Made by a program: the position numbers and the translations under genes
In this document: positions 27,159 to 36,376 of the stretch, piece by piece
Position numbering within the stretch: position 1 is the first letter of the stretch
Layout: each line of letters begins with the position of its first letter
The notes under the pieces: model-generated
What the model saw: the letters and a program-made list of their open reading frames with translations, nothing else
What the model was told of the DNA's origin: nothing
The model's database searches: none
Source of the DNA: Aliidiomarina maris
Lineage (GTDB): Bacteria; Pseudomonadota; Gammaproteobacteria; Enterobacterales; Alteromonadaceae
Direction: 5' to 3'
Length of the DNA: 64,000 nucleotides
NCBI RefSeq assembly: GCF_003987335.1
Contig: NZ_PIPK01000010.1
Coordinates: forward strand, 36,964-100,963

Positions 27159-28202
27159 TTAGAAGTTATAAATTAACCCCATGGATAAACCCGATGCTGT
27201 GTTACCAAGCTCTGGAAATAGCTGTGTATCACGGCCACCCGCTGAGACACTAAAGCCAGCCAGTTGGTCGTTATCGGTGACACCCAGGATGGTGTACAAG
27301 GTGAAATCTTTCGTCACGTAAAAATCAAAACCTACCGCCAACATGGTGGCACCGGTGTCGTCCAAGTCGTTATCTGTGCTGTGATAAATCTGTCCCATGA
27401 CTGCGTAGTCGCCAAACCGGTACTTGGTGCCGCCGCCGAACACATCGCGATCACCGAACGCTATATCACTAGCATGTTGATAAAATGCCATACCCTGCCA
27501 AGCATCGGTAAACTGATACGAGCCACCTAAACGAATCGCGGTCGGGTCACGGGTTTCCAGCTGGTTCATTTCATACACGGCACCCAGCCAAAGCCGGTCT
27601 TTACTGTAATTAACGCCAACACTAATCGCTTGCAGCTGATTGTCTCGCGTGGAGCCGGTTTCATTATGCGGAGAATATTGAATATCAAAGGTGGTGTTAT
27701 AAAACGCAGGGCTGCGATAGTGAATGCTGTTGCGAAAGCGCGGATCAAAACTCATATTGTCGCCGCTGGCTATATTGCGTAAATCGCCGAGCCGGTCATT
27801 AAACACATCCGCCTTAGCGCGCAATAATTTGCCGGGGGTATCAAAGGAACCAAAACGTACTTGACCCCAGTTACCGCGAAGTCCGACATAACTATCACGT
27901 GTCGCAAATTCACCGCCTCGCTCATCGAAGTTCACTTTTTGCTCAAGCTGCATGATCACTTCAATATTGTCATGAATGCGATGGTTAGCACGAAAACCAA
28001 TACGGCTTGCGTTACTTGAGAGGTTCAAACCGTAATCACTGCCGTCCCCTAGCACGTCAACACTCACATGGGCGCGCCCGTAAATATCGACATCCACGGC
28101 TTGTGCCGCAACTGGCATGGTAAAACTGAGCGCGATGAGGCTCAAAGAGAAGGACTTAAAAGATTGACGTACTAAACGATTCTTAGGGTTTGCAACAAAC
28201 AT
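27159..28202 (-). CDS. Phosphate-regulated outer-membrane porin
   Basis: A 347-residue beta-barrel porin of the general trimeric type (OmpC/PhoE-like fold). Signs are a signal peptide (ends PVAAQA), then VDVDIYGRAHVSVDV, the strand NASRIGFRANHRI, DSYVGLRGNWGQVRFGSFDTPG, alternating aromatic strands, and a C-terminal phenylalanine (GLIYNF). The open frame runs 42 codons further up, but the ATG at 28202 has a GGAG ribosome site and starts the signal peptide. A Pho box upstream and pstS downstream make it a likely phosphate-uptake porin; anion selectivity is inferred from context only. Confidence 0.86.
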   Translation of the reverse strand: MFVANPKNRLVRQSFKSFSLSLIALSFTMPVAAQAVDVDIYGRAHVSVDVLGDGSDYGLNLSSNASRIGFRANHRIHDNIEVIMQLEQKVNFDERGGEFATRDSYVGLRGNWGQVRFGSFDTPGKLLRAKADVFNDRLGDLRNIASGDNMSFDPRFRNSIHYRSPAFYNTTFDIQYSPHNETGSTRDNQLQAISVGVNYSKDRLWLGAVYEMNQLETRDPTAIRLGGSYQFTDAWQGMAFYQHASDIAFGDRDVFGGGTKYRFGDYAVMGQIYHSTDNDLDDTGATMLAVGFDFYVTKDFTLYTILGVTDNDQLAGFSVSAGGRDTQLFPELGNTASGLSMGLIYNF

Positions 28203-28257
28203 ATTAGGCTCCAGCAAGAGTTGGGTAACTGCTGGACAGCTACCGTAATATTTTTGT

Positions 28258-28275
28258 GTGACGAATTTATGACAA
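28258..28275 (-). promoter_or_regulatory. Pho box upstream of the porin
   Basis: On the minus strand TTGTCAT-AAAT-TCGTCAC, with a further CTGTCAC immediately upstream. It is about 56 bases upstream of the porin ATG, and a TATTAC -10-like element follows at seven bases. Confidence 0.7.
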
Positions 28276-28472
28276 AGTGACAGTTTTATTAATCTTTTTT
28301 TAATCTTACGCAACATTAATATGACCAACTTGCGTTAAAAATACCTCAGTTGTATAACAATCTATGGATACCTCACTGAAAACGTCGCCTGATACCACGA
28401 ATAAAAAGCCTTTGCAGCTGCCATATAATACCTTAGTTTATATGAACATAATCTGAATTAAGGACTTAGCCC

Positions 28473-29987
28473 ATGCTCAAACTGATGCGCTTGAGACACT
28501 TGTATATTGCTTGGTTGATGCTTGCGATTGCCGCCTGTTCACCAGCGTCGCAACCTGAGGTTAACCTAAGCCATTTGTCAGCCGCGCAAGCCCAGCAGCT
28601 TCTTGATGACGGTTACCTCACCAGCGAACAACTGGTACGTTATTATCTGGCACAAATTGAGACGTATAATCCCCGCTTAGCTGCCATTGTGGATGTCAAT
28701 CCAGATGCCATAGCACAGGCTCAAGCGCGGGACGCAGAACGCCATGCAGGCCAAGCCCGTTCGCCTTTGCATGGTTTACCGATTGTGTTGAAAGCGAATA
28801 TTGCCAGTGCCGATAGCTTGCCAACCACTGCAGGCGCCCAAGTGCTAGCGGGGTTCACCACGGCGCAGGATGCAGAACTTGTCAGCCGCCTGCGAGATGC
28901 AGGCTTAATTATTCTGGGTAAAGCGAACTTGTCTGAATGGGCAAATTTTCGTGGCTACAATTCAATTAGCGGCTGGTCTGGTTTGGGTGGTCAAACCCTG
29001 AACCCTTATTTCCACACTCACACACCCTGCGGTTCCAGCTCAGGATCCGGCGTTGCGCCAGCAGCCGACTTAACCTTACTCGCCATTGGCACAGAAACCG
29101 ATGGTTCAATTATGTGCCCCGCATCGGTGAATGGCGTCGTCGGTGTCAAGCCAACACGCGGTAGTGTATCGGGGCATGGCATTATTCCCATTGCCAGCGC
29201 TCAGGATATTGCGGGCCCAATGACGCGCTATGTATATGACGCGCGCCTGCTACTTGAGGTCATCGCTGAGCCACAAGCACTGCGCCGCATGCATCAGGCA
29301 CCCGTAACAGTTCAACGTGTGGTGTTAGTTCGCGCATTTGATAGCCGCTTTGCAGGCGTTGAGCAAATGACCGAACGTGTTGCCCGTCACTTCAACCAAC
29401 AGAACATTGATGTGGTGGAAGTCAACCAATGGCAATTGCCCGAGGGGTTGGGCGATGCAGAGCTGGAGGCCCTGATTTATGAATTCAAACGTGACTTAAA
29501 TGCTTGGCTAGAAGAGTTCGGCGCTCCAACGCAAGCGGCCAATATAGATGCCATTATCGCGTATAACCAAGCCACTTCAGAGCAGAATTTAGCGCTATTT
29601 GGCCAAGAATATCTGGAGCGTGCGGCGGCAATCGACTTAGAGACGGAAAAAGACAGCTACCAGCAAGCTTTAGGTCTCAGTCGAGAGTTAGCCACAAGTT
29701 TCTTAGACGAGTTGTTGCAGGCTCATGCCGCAGACGCCATTGTGGTTCCATCCTATGGTCCGGCTTGGCCCATTACACCCGTTGAAGGGGATGTAGGTTA
29801 TAGCTTTGGCACGGCAACCCCAGCTGCGGTGGCGGGTTATCCTTCGGTCACGTTACGAGCAGGCCAAGAAGGTGAGCTGCCGCTAGGGATTAGTTTGATT
29901 GGTTTGCCTTATACCGAGTGGCGATTACTCGACTTGGCCGAACGTTTAGAGCAAGACGGCATGGGCTTCGCGCCGCCAGCACCATAG
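28473..29987 (+). CDS. Amidase-signature lipoprotein
   Basis: A 504-residue amidase with a lipobox (LAIAACS, Cys22 expected to be lipidated), so it is probably anchored in the envelope facing the periplasm. The Ser-cisSer-Lys triad can be placed: Lys107 in GLPIVLKANI, the cis-Ser in CGSSSGSG (about 186-193) and the nucleophile Ser212 in GTETDGSIMCPAS. It hydrolyses a carboxamide, but the substrate is unknown. Similar exported amidases are widespread in Alteromonadales. The start chosen is the first ATG; a second ATG at codon 5 is also possible. It converges with the next gene with a four-base gap. Confidence 0.9.
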   Translation: MLKLMRLRHLYIAWLMLAIAACSPASQPEVNLSHLSAAQAQQLLDDGYLTSEQLVRYYLAQIETYNPRLAAIVDVNPDAIAQAQARDAERHAGQARSPLHGLPIVLKANIASADSLPTTAGAQVLAGFTTAQDAELVSRLRDAGLIILGKANLSEWANFRGYNSISGWSGLGGQTLNPYFHTHTPCGSSSGSGVAPAADLTLLAIGTETDGSIMCPASVNGVVGVKPTRGSVSGHGIIPIASAQDIAGPMTRYVYDARLLLEVIAEPQALRRMHQAPVTVQRVVLVRAFDSRFAGVEQMTERVARHFNQQNIDVVEVNQWQLPEGLGDAELEALIYEFKRDLNAWLEEFGAPTQAANIDAIIAYNQATSEQNLALFGQEYLERAAAIDLETEKDSYQQALGLSRELATSFLDELLQAHAADAIVVPSYGPAWPITPVEGDVGYSFGTATPAAVAGYPSVTLRAGQEGELPLGISLIGLPYTEWRLLDLAERLEQDGMGFAPPAP

Positions 29988-29991
29988 CTTT

Positions 29992-30279
29992 TTAGTCCTT
30001 GCTAACATCCTTGTGCAGCACTTCGCCCTCAATCACGTGCCCCTCTTGTTGCTGATTGGCTGAGTCTGCATGAGGTGGAGCGTTGCTGCTGTGGGTATGG
30101 GCCTGACGCTCCGCCATCAACTTTTGTAAGCGCCGCTTGTGCATATAAACGCGCAATAAAAATAATGGCACTAATAACAACGCCAACAGCAAAAAGCCAC
30201 TCGCAACAATCACGCCCAGTGCGATCATGCCAAGCAGCAGTAAAAGAGCAAATACGCGTTGTAAAATAGATGGTTTCAC
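29992..30279 (-). CDS. Small membrane protein, hypothetical
   Basis: A 95-residue protein starting at a GTG with a strong AAGGAAAGG site upstream; the longer frame has no good ribosome site. It has two adjacent hydrophobic stretches (about 10-30 and 33-47), then RVYMHKRRLQKL, and a His/Gln/Glu-rich polar tail. I recognise no family. It is likely an inner-membrane protein with a cytoplasmic tail. The gene follows the HAD gene on the same strand. Confidence 0.6.
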   Translation of the reverse strand: MKPSILQRVFALLLLLGMIALGVIVASGFLLLALLLVPLFLLRVYMHKRRLQKLMAERQAHTHSSNAPPHADSANQQQEGHVIEGEVLHKDVSKD

Positions 30280-30358
30280 AGCCTTTCCTTTAATTCTGGT
30301 GGGTTCACACCATGCTTCGGCGCCCAGGTAGAAGTTTAACCACCGCAGCGCCAATTCT

Positions 30359-31063
30359 CTAGCATTTTATGCGTCCACTTAAGTCACTTAAATCGCTGAT
30401 GGTAAGCTCAGGTTGAACACCCCAAGGGTCAAAGATATTATCGCTGGAGCGCCGTATCCATGCAGTGCGCATGCCCACTGAATCCGCCCCTATGATGTCA
30501 AAAGAATTGGCTGAAACCAACCAAGTGGCCTCAGGATCGCTCTCTGTTTGGCGTAAAAAATGTGTATAGACCGCAGGGTCAGGTTTGAAGGTTTTCGTAT
30601 CACTGACAGAAATCACATCGTGAAAGTGATTTGCCACCCCAGCATTACGCAATAGGCTCAGTACCGCGTCTTCGCAACCGTTGGTAAATGCAAATACATG
30701 ATGCTGCTGAGTCAAACGCGCTAAGGACGGTGCAACGTCAGCAAACAATGGCAGTTCATTATAGCCTTGTAGCAAATACGCCTCTTGTTGCGCACTCATA
30801 CCCAGGTCAAAGTATGCGTTACAGTAGCGCAGCGCATCACGAGTGCACACGGAAAAGTCTTTGAAGCGCTGCATTAGGCCGCGTCGGAACGAATACTCAA
30901 GCTGCTTATCGCGCCAAAGCCTCGCCACATCAGCCGCGCTGACCCCACCGCCATGCGCGCCAGACTTTTGCCGAGCTTGAAGACAAATAGGCTCAAGTCG
31001 CGTTTGAATACCACTGGTATCGAATAATGTGCCGTAAATATCAAAAGCTATGGTGCATTTCAC
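30359..31063 (-). CDS. Haloacid dehalogenase type II (HAD superfamily)
   Basis: A 234-residue HAD hydrolase. Motif I is AFDIYGTLFD (nucleophile Asp8), motif II FTNG, motif III with the Lys in KTFKPDPAVY, and the family-specific end VSANSFDIIGADSVGMRTAW. The Tyr after Asp and the S-x-N-x-x-D signature mark the L-2-haloacid dehalogenase subgroup, which releases halide from 2-haloacids. Many members act on other substrates, so this is a family call. It is 79 bases upstream of the small membrane gene on the same strand. Confidence 0.9.
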   Translation of the reverse strand: MKCTIAFDIYGTLFDTSGIQTRLEPICLQARQKSGAHGGGVSAADVARLWRDKQLEYSFRRGLMQRFKDFSVCTRDALRYCNAYFDLGMSAQQEAYLLQGYNELPLFADVAPSLARLTQQHHVFAFTNGCEDAVLSLLRNAGVANHFHDVISVSDTKTFKPDPAVYTHFLRQTESDPEATWLVSANSFDIIGADSVGMRTAWIRRSSDNIFDPWGVQPELTISDLSDLSGRIKC

Positions 31064-31247
31064 CGGCGCAATCCCTCGTTACTTGTGCCCGCCTAATTTA
31101 AAACTGACGAGGCAAACACTGCATGATAGGTGAACTAGCCGCACGTGCGGCAATTATGCAACAAGTTTACTTAGCCGATAAAAAAGCGCTATTGGATTAA
31201 AGTCTAATACCGCTGCGAAGCCTTATGCTGACTGCGCGAGCAACTGA

Positions 31248-31826
31248 TTAGAAGGCGGAGCCGGGTAACTGTAAAAACTCGCGCTCGGCCTTGGTTGATT
31301 TGCGACCTAAGGCTTTGTTGCGGTGCGGATAACGGCCAAAGCGCTCAATAATGGCTTTGTGTTGAATTTCAAAATCGAGTGATTCTTCCAAGCCGCGCTG
31401 AGAGAAAAGCTTAACCGCTTGCTGGTGAATCAACAATGATTCGCTGTGCATATAAGGCATGTACAAAAACGCACGTTGCTGCACGGTTAACTGCTGGTCT
31501 AACTTTGCGCAAACTGCCTCTTGGGCCAATGCTAGCGCCATTGAATCTGCGGCAAAAGCCTGTGCGGATTCGCGATACAAATTACGTGAAAACTGGTCCA
31601 GCACGATAATTTCCGCCAAACGCCCCTCCGCGCTCTGGCGCCAACTTGCTAACTCACCATGTAACGCCGCCGTGTATAGTGCGCCAAAACGCTCAGCGAT
31701 GAGCTGGTCAAGACGGCTATTTTTGCTAAACCAGTCTTTTGGCCCTAATTCGTAGAACCAAAAATTTAGTACATCACTGGCACCCAGTGTGTGCTCGCGC
31801 TGATCCAAATCTTCATAATCTTGCAT
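31248..31826 (-). CDS. DUF924 family protein
   Basis: A 192-residue all-alpha protein with the family landmarks VLNFWFYELGPKDWFSKN, ILDQFSRNLYR-type (here IVLDQFSRNLYRESAQAF), YMPYMHSESLLIHQQAV and a C-terminal RFGRYPHRNKALGRKSTKAE. DUF924 proteins have a TPR-like fold and no settled function. It appears to be a single gene. Confidence 0.92.
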   Translation of the reverse strand: MQDYEDLDQREHTLGASDVLNFWFYELGPKDWFSKNSRLDQLIAERFGALYTAALHGELASWRQSAEGRLAEIIVLDQFSRNLYRESAQAFAADSMALALAQEAVCAKLDQQLTVQQRAFLYMPYMHSESLLIHQQAVKLFSQRGLEESLDFEIQHKAIIERFGRYPHRNKALGRKSTKAEREFLQLPGSAF

Positions 31827-31905
31827 GCGTATCTCCTTATACGCCTACCCTAGTGCGCGCCCCGCGTATTGCAACCTTGGCGCGCCGAAATGCCGTAATT
31901 GCGCG

Positions 31906-32457
31906 CTATGCGGTACGTTCCGCTGCAATCACATAATCAAATCCATGCGCTAAACCATCATGTCGCGCAATTAATTCCAGGCCCCGCTGTTGCATTTCAT
32001 CCGCGTGTTTTAGCATGGCTGCGCCAACAAAGCGCCCTACCTCATCCTCAGCATGCAATGGCACGTAGGGGTCCAGTGCAGTGATATATAACCGCCCACC
32101 TGGCGCCACCAACTGGCTAACGCGTGGCAATACTGATTCTTGCCAGTATGGAGCAAAACCCTCTACGGCTCCGACAAAATAATCTAACAGTACGGTGTCG
32201 AAAGTTTCACCGCTCACGAGTTTTGGATCTATCCAGTTTTCCACCGGAATTCTGTTTTGCGGGCGCATCACGCCGGGGAATTGCGCCTTCGATTGCTCCG
32301 CCATCGAGGTTGATGCTGTGACCGCGGTCCATTGCTTGGTATCCAACGACCCAACCCACGCCAACGATTTCGCACCGGTACCAGCGTCTAAGAAGTGTCC
32401 CCAAGGGCGCTCACCCTGCAAACGTTCAATATAGGTAAATAATGCGGAATGTTTCAT
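31906..32457 (-). CDS. Class I SAM-dependent methyltransferase (spermidine synthase-like)
   Basis: A 183-residue Rossmann methyltransferase. Motif I is HFLDAGTGAKSLAWV (about 21-35); FDTVLLDYFVGAVEG is the motif II/IV strand, and LVAPGGRLYITALDPY the post-IV strand. It is short with little extra substrate domain, so the substrate is unknown. It stands alone, with a 195-base gap before the divergent dehydrogenase. Confidence 0.8.
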   Translation of the reverse strand: MKHSALFTYIERLQGERPWGHFLDAGTGAKSLAWVGSLDTKQWTAVTASTSMAEQSKAQFPGVMRPQNRIPVENWIDPKLVSGETFDTVLLDYFVGAVEGFAPYWQESVLPRVSQLVAPGGRLYITALDPYVPLHAEDEVGRFVGAAMLKHADEMQQRGLELIARHDGLAHGFDYVIAAERTA

Positions 32458-32652
32458 ACGGCTACTCGTGCAAACTGGTGATTGTTGTCAACGCAATACG
32501 CGGTTAGCGAACGTCAACACACAGCGATATTGAGATACGTTATTACATAACACTTTCAAACTCAAAGCATCACCGTTGATAGCTTTACAAATGGCGCTAG
32601 CCTTTTATTATGCTAAGCACTGCTAACTGAGACGATAATTTGCGAGACCGAC

Positions 32653-33609
32653 ATGCCAACGACACCACTTAATTCGTTAAAAGGGGTTATTTTAGACGCC
32701 GCCAGTCTGGGCGAAGGGGTTGACTTTGACCCGCTTGAGCAACAACTCGCAGATTTTGTGCGTTGGGACAGCACCGGGCCAGGCCAAACGCTGACGCGAA
32801 TTCAAGGTGCCCATGTCGTATTTACCAACAAAGTGGTGATCGACGCTGCGATGATGCGCGCAGCTGATAACTTAAAACTGATATGTGTCCTTGCAACTGG
32901 CACCAACAATGTGGACATCGCAGCGGCCGAGGCCCTGGGGATTGAAGTGCGCAACGTCAATGCATATGGCACCGCAAGTGTTGCCCAACACACTCTTACG
33001 TTAATGCTCGCGTTAGCCACGCGTTTGGTGCCGTATCAGCGGTCGGTGCAGCAAGGAGAATGGCAGCGCGCTTCCATGTTTTGCCTGATGCACCACCCAG
33101 TCATGCAGCTAAGCGGCAAAACCTTGGTGCTTGTGGGGCACGGAGAACTGGGTCAGGAAGTAGAGCGCTTAGCCCTTGCCTTTGGCATGCATGTCAAAGT
33201 GGCAGCACGCCCCGGTAAAACCGACGATACGCGGCCAAGCTTAGACACCTTGCTGCCTGAGGCGGATGTGGTGTCATTGCATTGCCCACTCACGCCCGAC
33301 ACCCAGCATCTAATTAATCAAGATAACCTGGCCTTGTGTAAACCGACGGCACTGCTGGTCAATTGTGCGCGTGGGGGCATTATTCATGAGCAGGATGCGC
33401 TCAACGCACTACGCCAAGGCTTGATTGGCGGCCTCGCGGTCGATGTACTAACGCAAGAACCACCACGGGACGGCAACGTGCTGCTTGATGCCCTACACGA
33501 AGGTTTAAACTTGATTGTCACCCCACACAGTGCCTGGTTGGCACCGGAAGCGCGTCAACGCATTATCGAGCTGAGCGCGAAAAACGTAGCCGATTGGAAA
33601 AACCCGTGA
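32653..33609 (+). CDS. D-2-hydroxyacid dehydrogenase (NAD-binding)
   Basis: A 318-residue member of the D-isomer hydroxyacid dehydrogenases. The dinucleotide fold is TLVLVGHGELGQEVERLA; the catalytic Arg and Glu are in VNCARGGIIHEQDAL and VDVLTQEPP, and the catalytic His in VTPHSAWLAPEAR. N-terminal ATGTNNVDI and AYGTASVAQHTL are typical of glycerate/hydroxypyruvate reductases. It probably reduces hydroxypyruvate or glyoxylate. The first glycine motif is GHGELG rather than GxGxxG with a spaced aspartate, so cofactor preference is uncertain. Confidence 0.9.
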   Translation: MPTTPLNSLKGVILDAASLGEGVDFDPLEQQLADFVRWDSTGPGQTLTRIQGAHVVFTNKVVIDAAMMRAADNLKLICVLATGTNNVDIAAAEALGIEVRNVNAYGTASVAQHTLTLMLALATRLVPYQRSVQQGEWQRASMFCLMHHPVMQLSGKTLVLVGHGELGQEVERLALAFGMHVKVAARPGKTDDTRPSLDTLLPEADVVSLHCPLTPDTQHLINQDNLALCKPTALLVNCARGGIIHEQDALNALRQGLIGGLAVDVLTQEPPRDGNVLLDALHEGLNLIVTPHSAWLAPEARQRIIELSAKNVADWKNP

Positions 33610-33711
33610 ACTGAATACCTGCTGGTTAACGTATTAGTTAAATGTTTTATAAAACCAATAACTAAGAGCGAACCTATGAGTGCTCAACCCGTTTAATTAG
33701 GACCAATCATC

Positions 33712-34788
33712 ATGTCTCAACGCCGCTCATTTAGTGCGATGAATTACGCCCTTATCGGGCTCGCCCTAGTCGGCTTACTGCTTATTTGGCTTACGCTATT
33801 GGGCGTGTTCGGCCGCCAGCATGTGAGTGCGCAAACTTTCGTCGATTTTCAACAAGGCGATGAACCTCATCTTGGTTTTCGACGTGCCCATGCGAAGGGT
33901 GTATGTGTTGCAGGTGAGTTTGTATCAAGCGGCGCATTAGCGGATTATTCGACTGCTGAATTATTGCAACAGGGCGTAACCCCCATGTTGGGCCGTTTCT
34001 CAATTGGCGGCGGCAACCCAACCGCGCCGGACTTAACCTCACCAGTGCGCAGCTTTGCGTTTAGTCTCGACGCTGGTGCCAACCAGCAATGGCGCAGCGC
34101 GATGAACACCCCGCCCGTGATGGCGGTGGCAACACCCGACGCATTTTTTGCGCAGCTCAATGCTTTAGCACCCAACCCACATACCGGTGAACGAGACGGC
34201 GAGAAAATTGCGGCGTTCTTTGCAGCCCATCCTGAAACTCAAGCATTTCGCCAGTGGAGTGCTAGCTATCAGCCCAGCGCAAGTTTCGCTCAGGAAAACT
34301 TCCATAGTATTAACGCCTTCTACTTGGTCAATGCCGATGGCAAGCAGCAAGCCGTGCGCTGGCATTTGAAGGCCAACACAGAGGCGATGCCTGGTATCGA
34401 ACAGCCAAGCTCCGTGGCAGACAACCCGTATGCCCAGAGTGAGCAAGCCAATGACGCGCTTGGTTTAGAAATTGCTGACCGAATTAGAGAACGACCCGTA
34501 GTATTTGACCTGGTGTTTACGTTCGCTGACCCCAGTGATGATGCCAGTGACCCCACGGTGGCGTGGCCTTCTTCACGCCGCCATGTCATTGCCGGCCAAA
34601 TCGTCATTGAACGTGTCGTTGATAGCCCAAGTGTGTGTGATGCCGTGAATTTTGACCCATTGATCTTACCTACGGGCATGCGCCCTTCTGAAGATGCGAT
34701 TTTACGTGCCCGCTCCGCCGCCTACGCAGAGTCATATCGACGCCGTGCGCGCGAGCAAATCTTTCATCATTCTGACACAACGCCCTAA
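33712..34788 (+). CDS. Membrane-anchored catalase-like peroxidase (SrpA type)
   Basis: A 358-residue minimal catalase-fold protein preceded by one N-terminal membrane helix (about 11-32). FRRAHAKGVCVAGEF carries the distal His (about residue 60), and GGNPTAPD, VRSFAFSL and NFHSINAFYLVNADG follow the family. Near the C-terminus is YAESYRRRAREQ, with the expected proximal tyrosine region. These proteins use haem as peroxidases rather than full catalases. The cytochrome b561 gene begins 11 bases downstream, suggesting that electrons from the quinone pool could reduce peroxide at the outer face of the inner membrane. Confidence 0.9.
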   Translation: MSQRRSFSAMNYALIGLALVGLLLIWLTLLGVFGRQHVSAQTFVDFQQGDEPHLGFRRAHAKGVCVAGEFVSSGALADYSTAELLQQGVTPMLGRFSIGGGNPTAPDLTSPVRSFAFSLDAGANQQWRSAMNTPPVMAVATPDAFFAQLNALAPNPHTGERDGEKIAAFFAAHPETQAFRQWSASYQPSASFAQENFHSINAFYLVNADGKQQAVRWHLKANTEAMPGIEQPSSVADNPYAQSEQANDALGLEIADRIRERPVVFDLVFTFADPSDDASDPTVAWPSSRRHVIAGQIVIERVVDSPSVCDAVNFDPLILPTGMRPSEDAILRARSAAYAESYRRRAREQIFHHSDTTP

Positions 34789-34799
34789 GGGACATACCG

Positions 34800-35351
34800 A
34801 TGTCGCACACTGAACTTGACCGCAATTCACCCACTCAGTATCCATTGAGTATGCGCCTCATGCATTGGGGAATGGCTGCGTTAATTATCGCGCTGCTCAT
34901 CGTTGGCCTTAGCATGGTGGCATCATTGCAAACATGGCAACCAACGTTGCTTACCTGGCACAAAGCCTTTGGTGTACTCGCCGCCATATTGGTGATTGCG
35001 CGCTTAATCAACCGCGTGCGTCATCAGCAACCGCAGTTACCTTCAAGCCTGCCGAAGTGGCAACAATTGGCGGCGCGCGGCTCACACGTACTTCTTTATA
35101 CGCTGATGATACTGATGCCAGTATCGGGCTATTTAATGCAAAGCGCCGCAGGGCGCAGTGTTTACCTATTTGCTGATATTTGGCTGCCGCCTGCACTCGC
35201 CCCTAACCTCACGTTATACGCGGTGTTTCGTGAGCTTCATGCCTACAGTGCCCTGGTATTGGTTGGTGTAATTAGTGTGCATGCTTTAGCCGCTCTGCAT
35301 CATGGTTTCGTACGCCGTGACGGGGTGCTCAAATCAATGCTTTTCAAGTGA
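34800..35351 (+). CDS. Cytochrome b561
   Basis: A 183-residue inner-membrane dihaem protein with four helices. The histidines expected to hold the haems are in RLMHWGMAALI (His22), LTWHKAFGVLA, RGSHVLLYTLM and ELHAYSALVLVGVISVHALAA. It carries electrons from quinol to a periplasmic acceptor. Placed 11 bases after the catalase-like peroxidase and surely co-transcribed, it is the likely electron donor. Confidence 0.93.
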   Translation: MSHTELDRNSPTQYPLSMRLMHWGMAALIIALLIVGLSMVASLQTWQPTLLTWHKAFGVLAAILVIARLINRVRHQQPQLPSSLPKWQQLAARGSHVLLYTLMILMPVSGYLMQSAAGRSVYLFADIWLPPALAPNLTLYAVFRELHAYSALVLVGVISVHALAALHHGFVRRDGVLKSMLFK

Positions 35352-35548
35352 GCGTCAAGTAAGCGCTTTCAAAATTTCATAGCGTAAAGCGTTTGATTTT
35401 AAAGGGCTATTTGCATTCTAGGGTTGGAAACTGTCTGAACTGAATTTAGATTCATAGTCGGTCAAAATCTATGTCTGGTTGGATTTATCTATTTTTCTCT
35501 AATTCACCAAAATGCAGTTTGGTTGTATTCTCTGACAACAGGGATGCG

Positions 35549-35839
35549 TCAACAAATACGGTTAGGCGGCCAGTGTCGAGCAGCGTGAAGGACTCGAAGC
35601 ACGCGAACTTGCTCCCTAGTCACGTCATAAACTAAAACATAATTTTGATGAGCGACCAGCTCACGGGTGCTAGCCACACGCCCAAGACGTCCGAGACTAG
35701 GATGTTCGGCTAAGCGTGAAGCCTTTTCTGATAACAACTCGTCGAGAGCTAAAGCTGCTGCGGGGTTATCAGCTTCTATGTAATCATAAATATCTTCGCG
35801 GTCTTGTATCGCCTCTGGTGTCCAAAGTAACTCCATCAT
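35549..35839 (-). CDS. RelE/ParE family toxin
   Basis: A 96-residue toxin of the ParE branch: WTPEAIQDREDIYDYI start, the AALALDELLSEKASRL helix, PSLGRLGRVASTRELVAHQNYVLVY and VLRVLHAARHWP end. ParE proteins poison DNA gyrase; RelE relatives cleave mRNA. The His-Ala-Arg-x-W end is seen in both, so the target is not certain. Its start ATG overlaps the stop of the antitoxin by four bases. Confidence 0.9.
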   Translation of the reverse strand: MMELLWTPEAIQDREDIYDYIEADNPAAALALDELLSEKASRLAEHPSLGRLGRVASTRELVAHQNYVLVYDVTREQVRVLRVLHAARHWPPNRIC

Positions 35840-36123
35840 TCAAAGGTTTTGACCCGACGACGCGTTGAAGCCCGACGAGCTGCAAATTTAGCTTCTACTT
35901 CAGCGGCAGACACCAAGTTACCCGCGTTGGCCGAATTAATACCAATCTGCACTTGGCGGCGGAACCAAGCATCATGCTCTGCGGCTTCTTCCTGTTGTTG
36001 TACGAATTCGCGCATAAAGTCTCGAAGAAGCTGTGCCCCGCTGCGGTCGCGGGATTTAGCTGCTTGGGCAAATTGACTTTTCAAGGCATCATCAACTCGG
36101 AAAGTAAAAGTTGATTCATTCAT
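35836..36123 (-). CDS. RHH-type antitoxin for the ParE-like toxin
   Basis: A 95-residue protein with a ribbon-helix-helix start (STFTFRVDDALKSQFAQAAKSRDRSGAQLLRDFMREFV), followed by a polar, charged C-terminal half that should wrap the toxin. It precedes and overlaps the toxin gene as usual for type II systems. Its promoter overlaps an inverted repeat, so it likely represses itself. Confidence 0.88.
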   Translation of the reverse strand: MNESTFTFRVDDALKSQFAQAAKSRDRSGAQLLRDFMREFVQQQEEAAEHDAWFRRQVQIGINSANAGNLVSAAEVEAKFAARRASTRRRVKTFE

Positions 36124-36135
36124 AGCTGCATCCTC

Positions 36136-36184
36136 ATGTGTTACACATCAAGTACAATGTAGCACGTTAGCTATTTTCTGTCTA
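36136..36184 (-). promoter_or_regulatory. Promoter and operator of the ParE-type TA operon
   Basis: On the minus strand, TAGACA (36179-36184), a 17-base spacer and TACATT (36156-36161). Just downstream is the perfect inverted repeat ATGTGT-T-ACACAT (36136-36148), ending 13 bases before the antitoxin ATG. It is well placed for repression by the RHH antitoxin. Confidence 0.72.
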
Positions 36185-36376
36185 TGACACACTTAGCCTT
36201 GAAATTTCGGCTCCCCAAGGTGATTTATTCTAGCTTCCAACCAACTTTTGCTCGAAACGGCACTTTAGACGGCAAGCAAATTCCAACCATGATTTGCACA
36301 AAAGGGAGCGATCTCTCATTGCTTAGCTAAATCCGCAATCCAACCTCAGAATGCAAATAGCCGATTTTACCAACAT

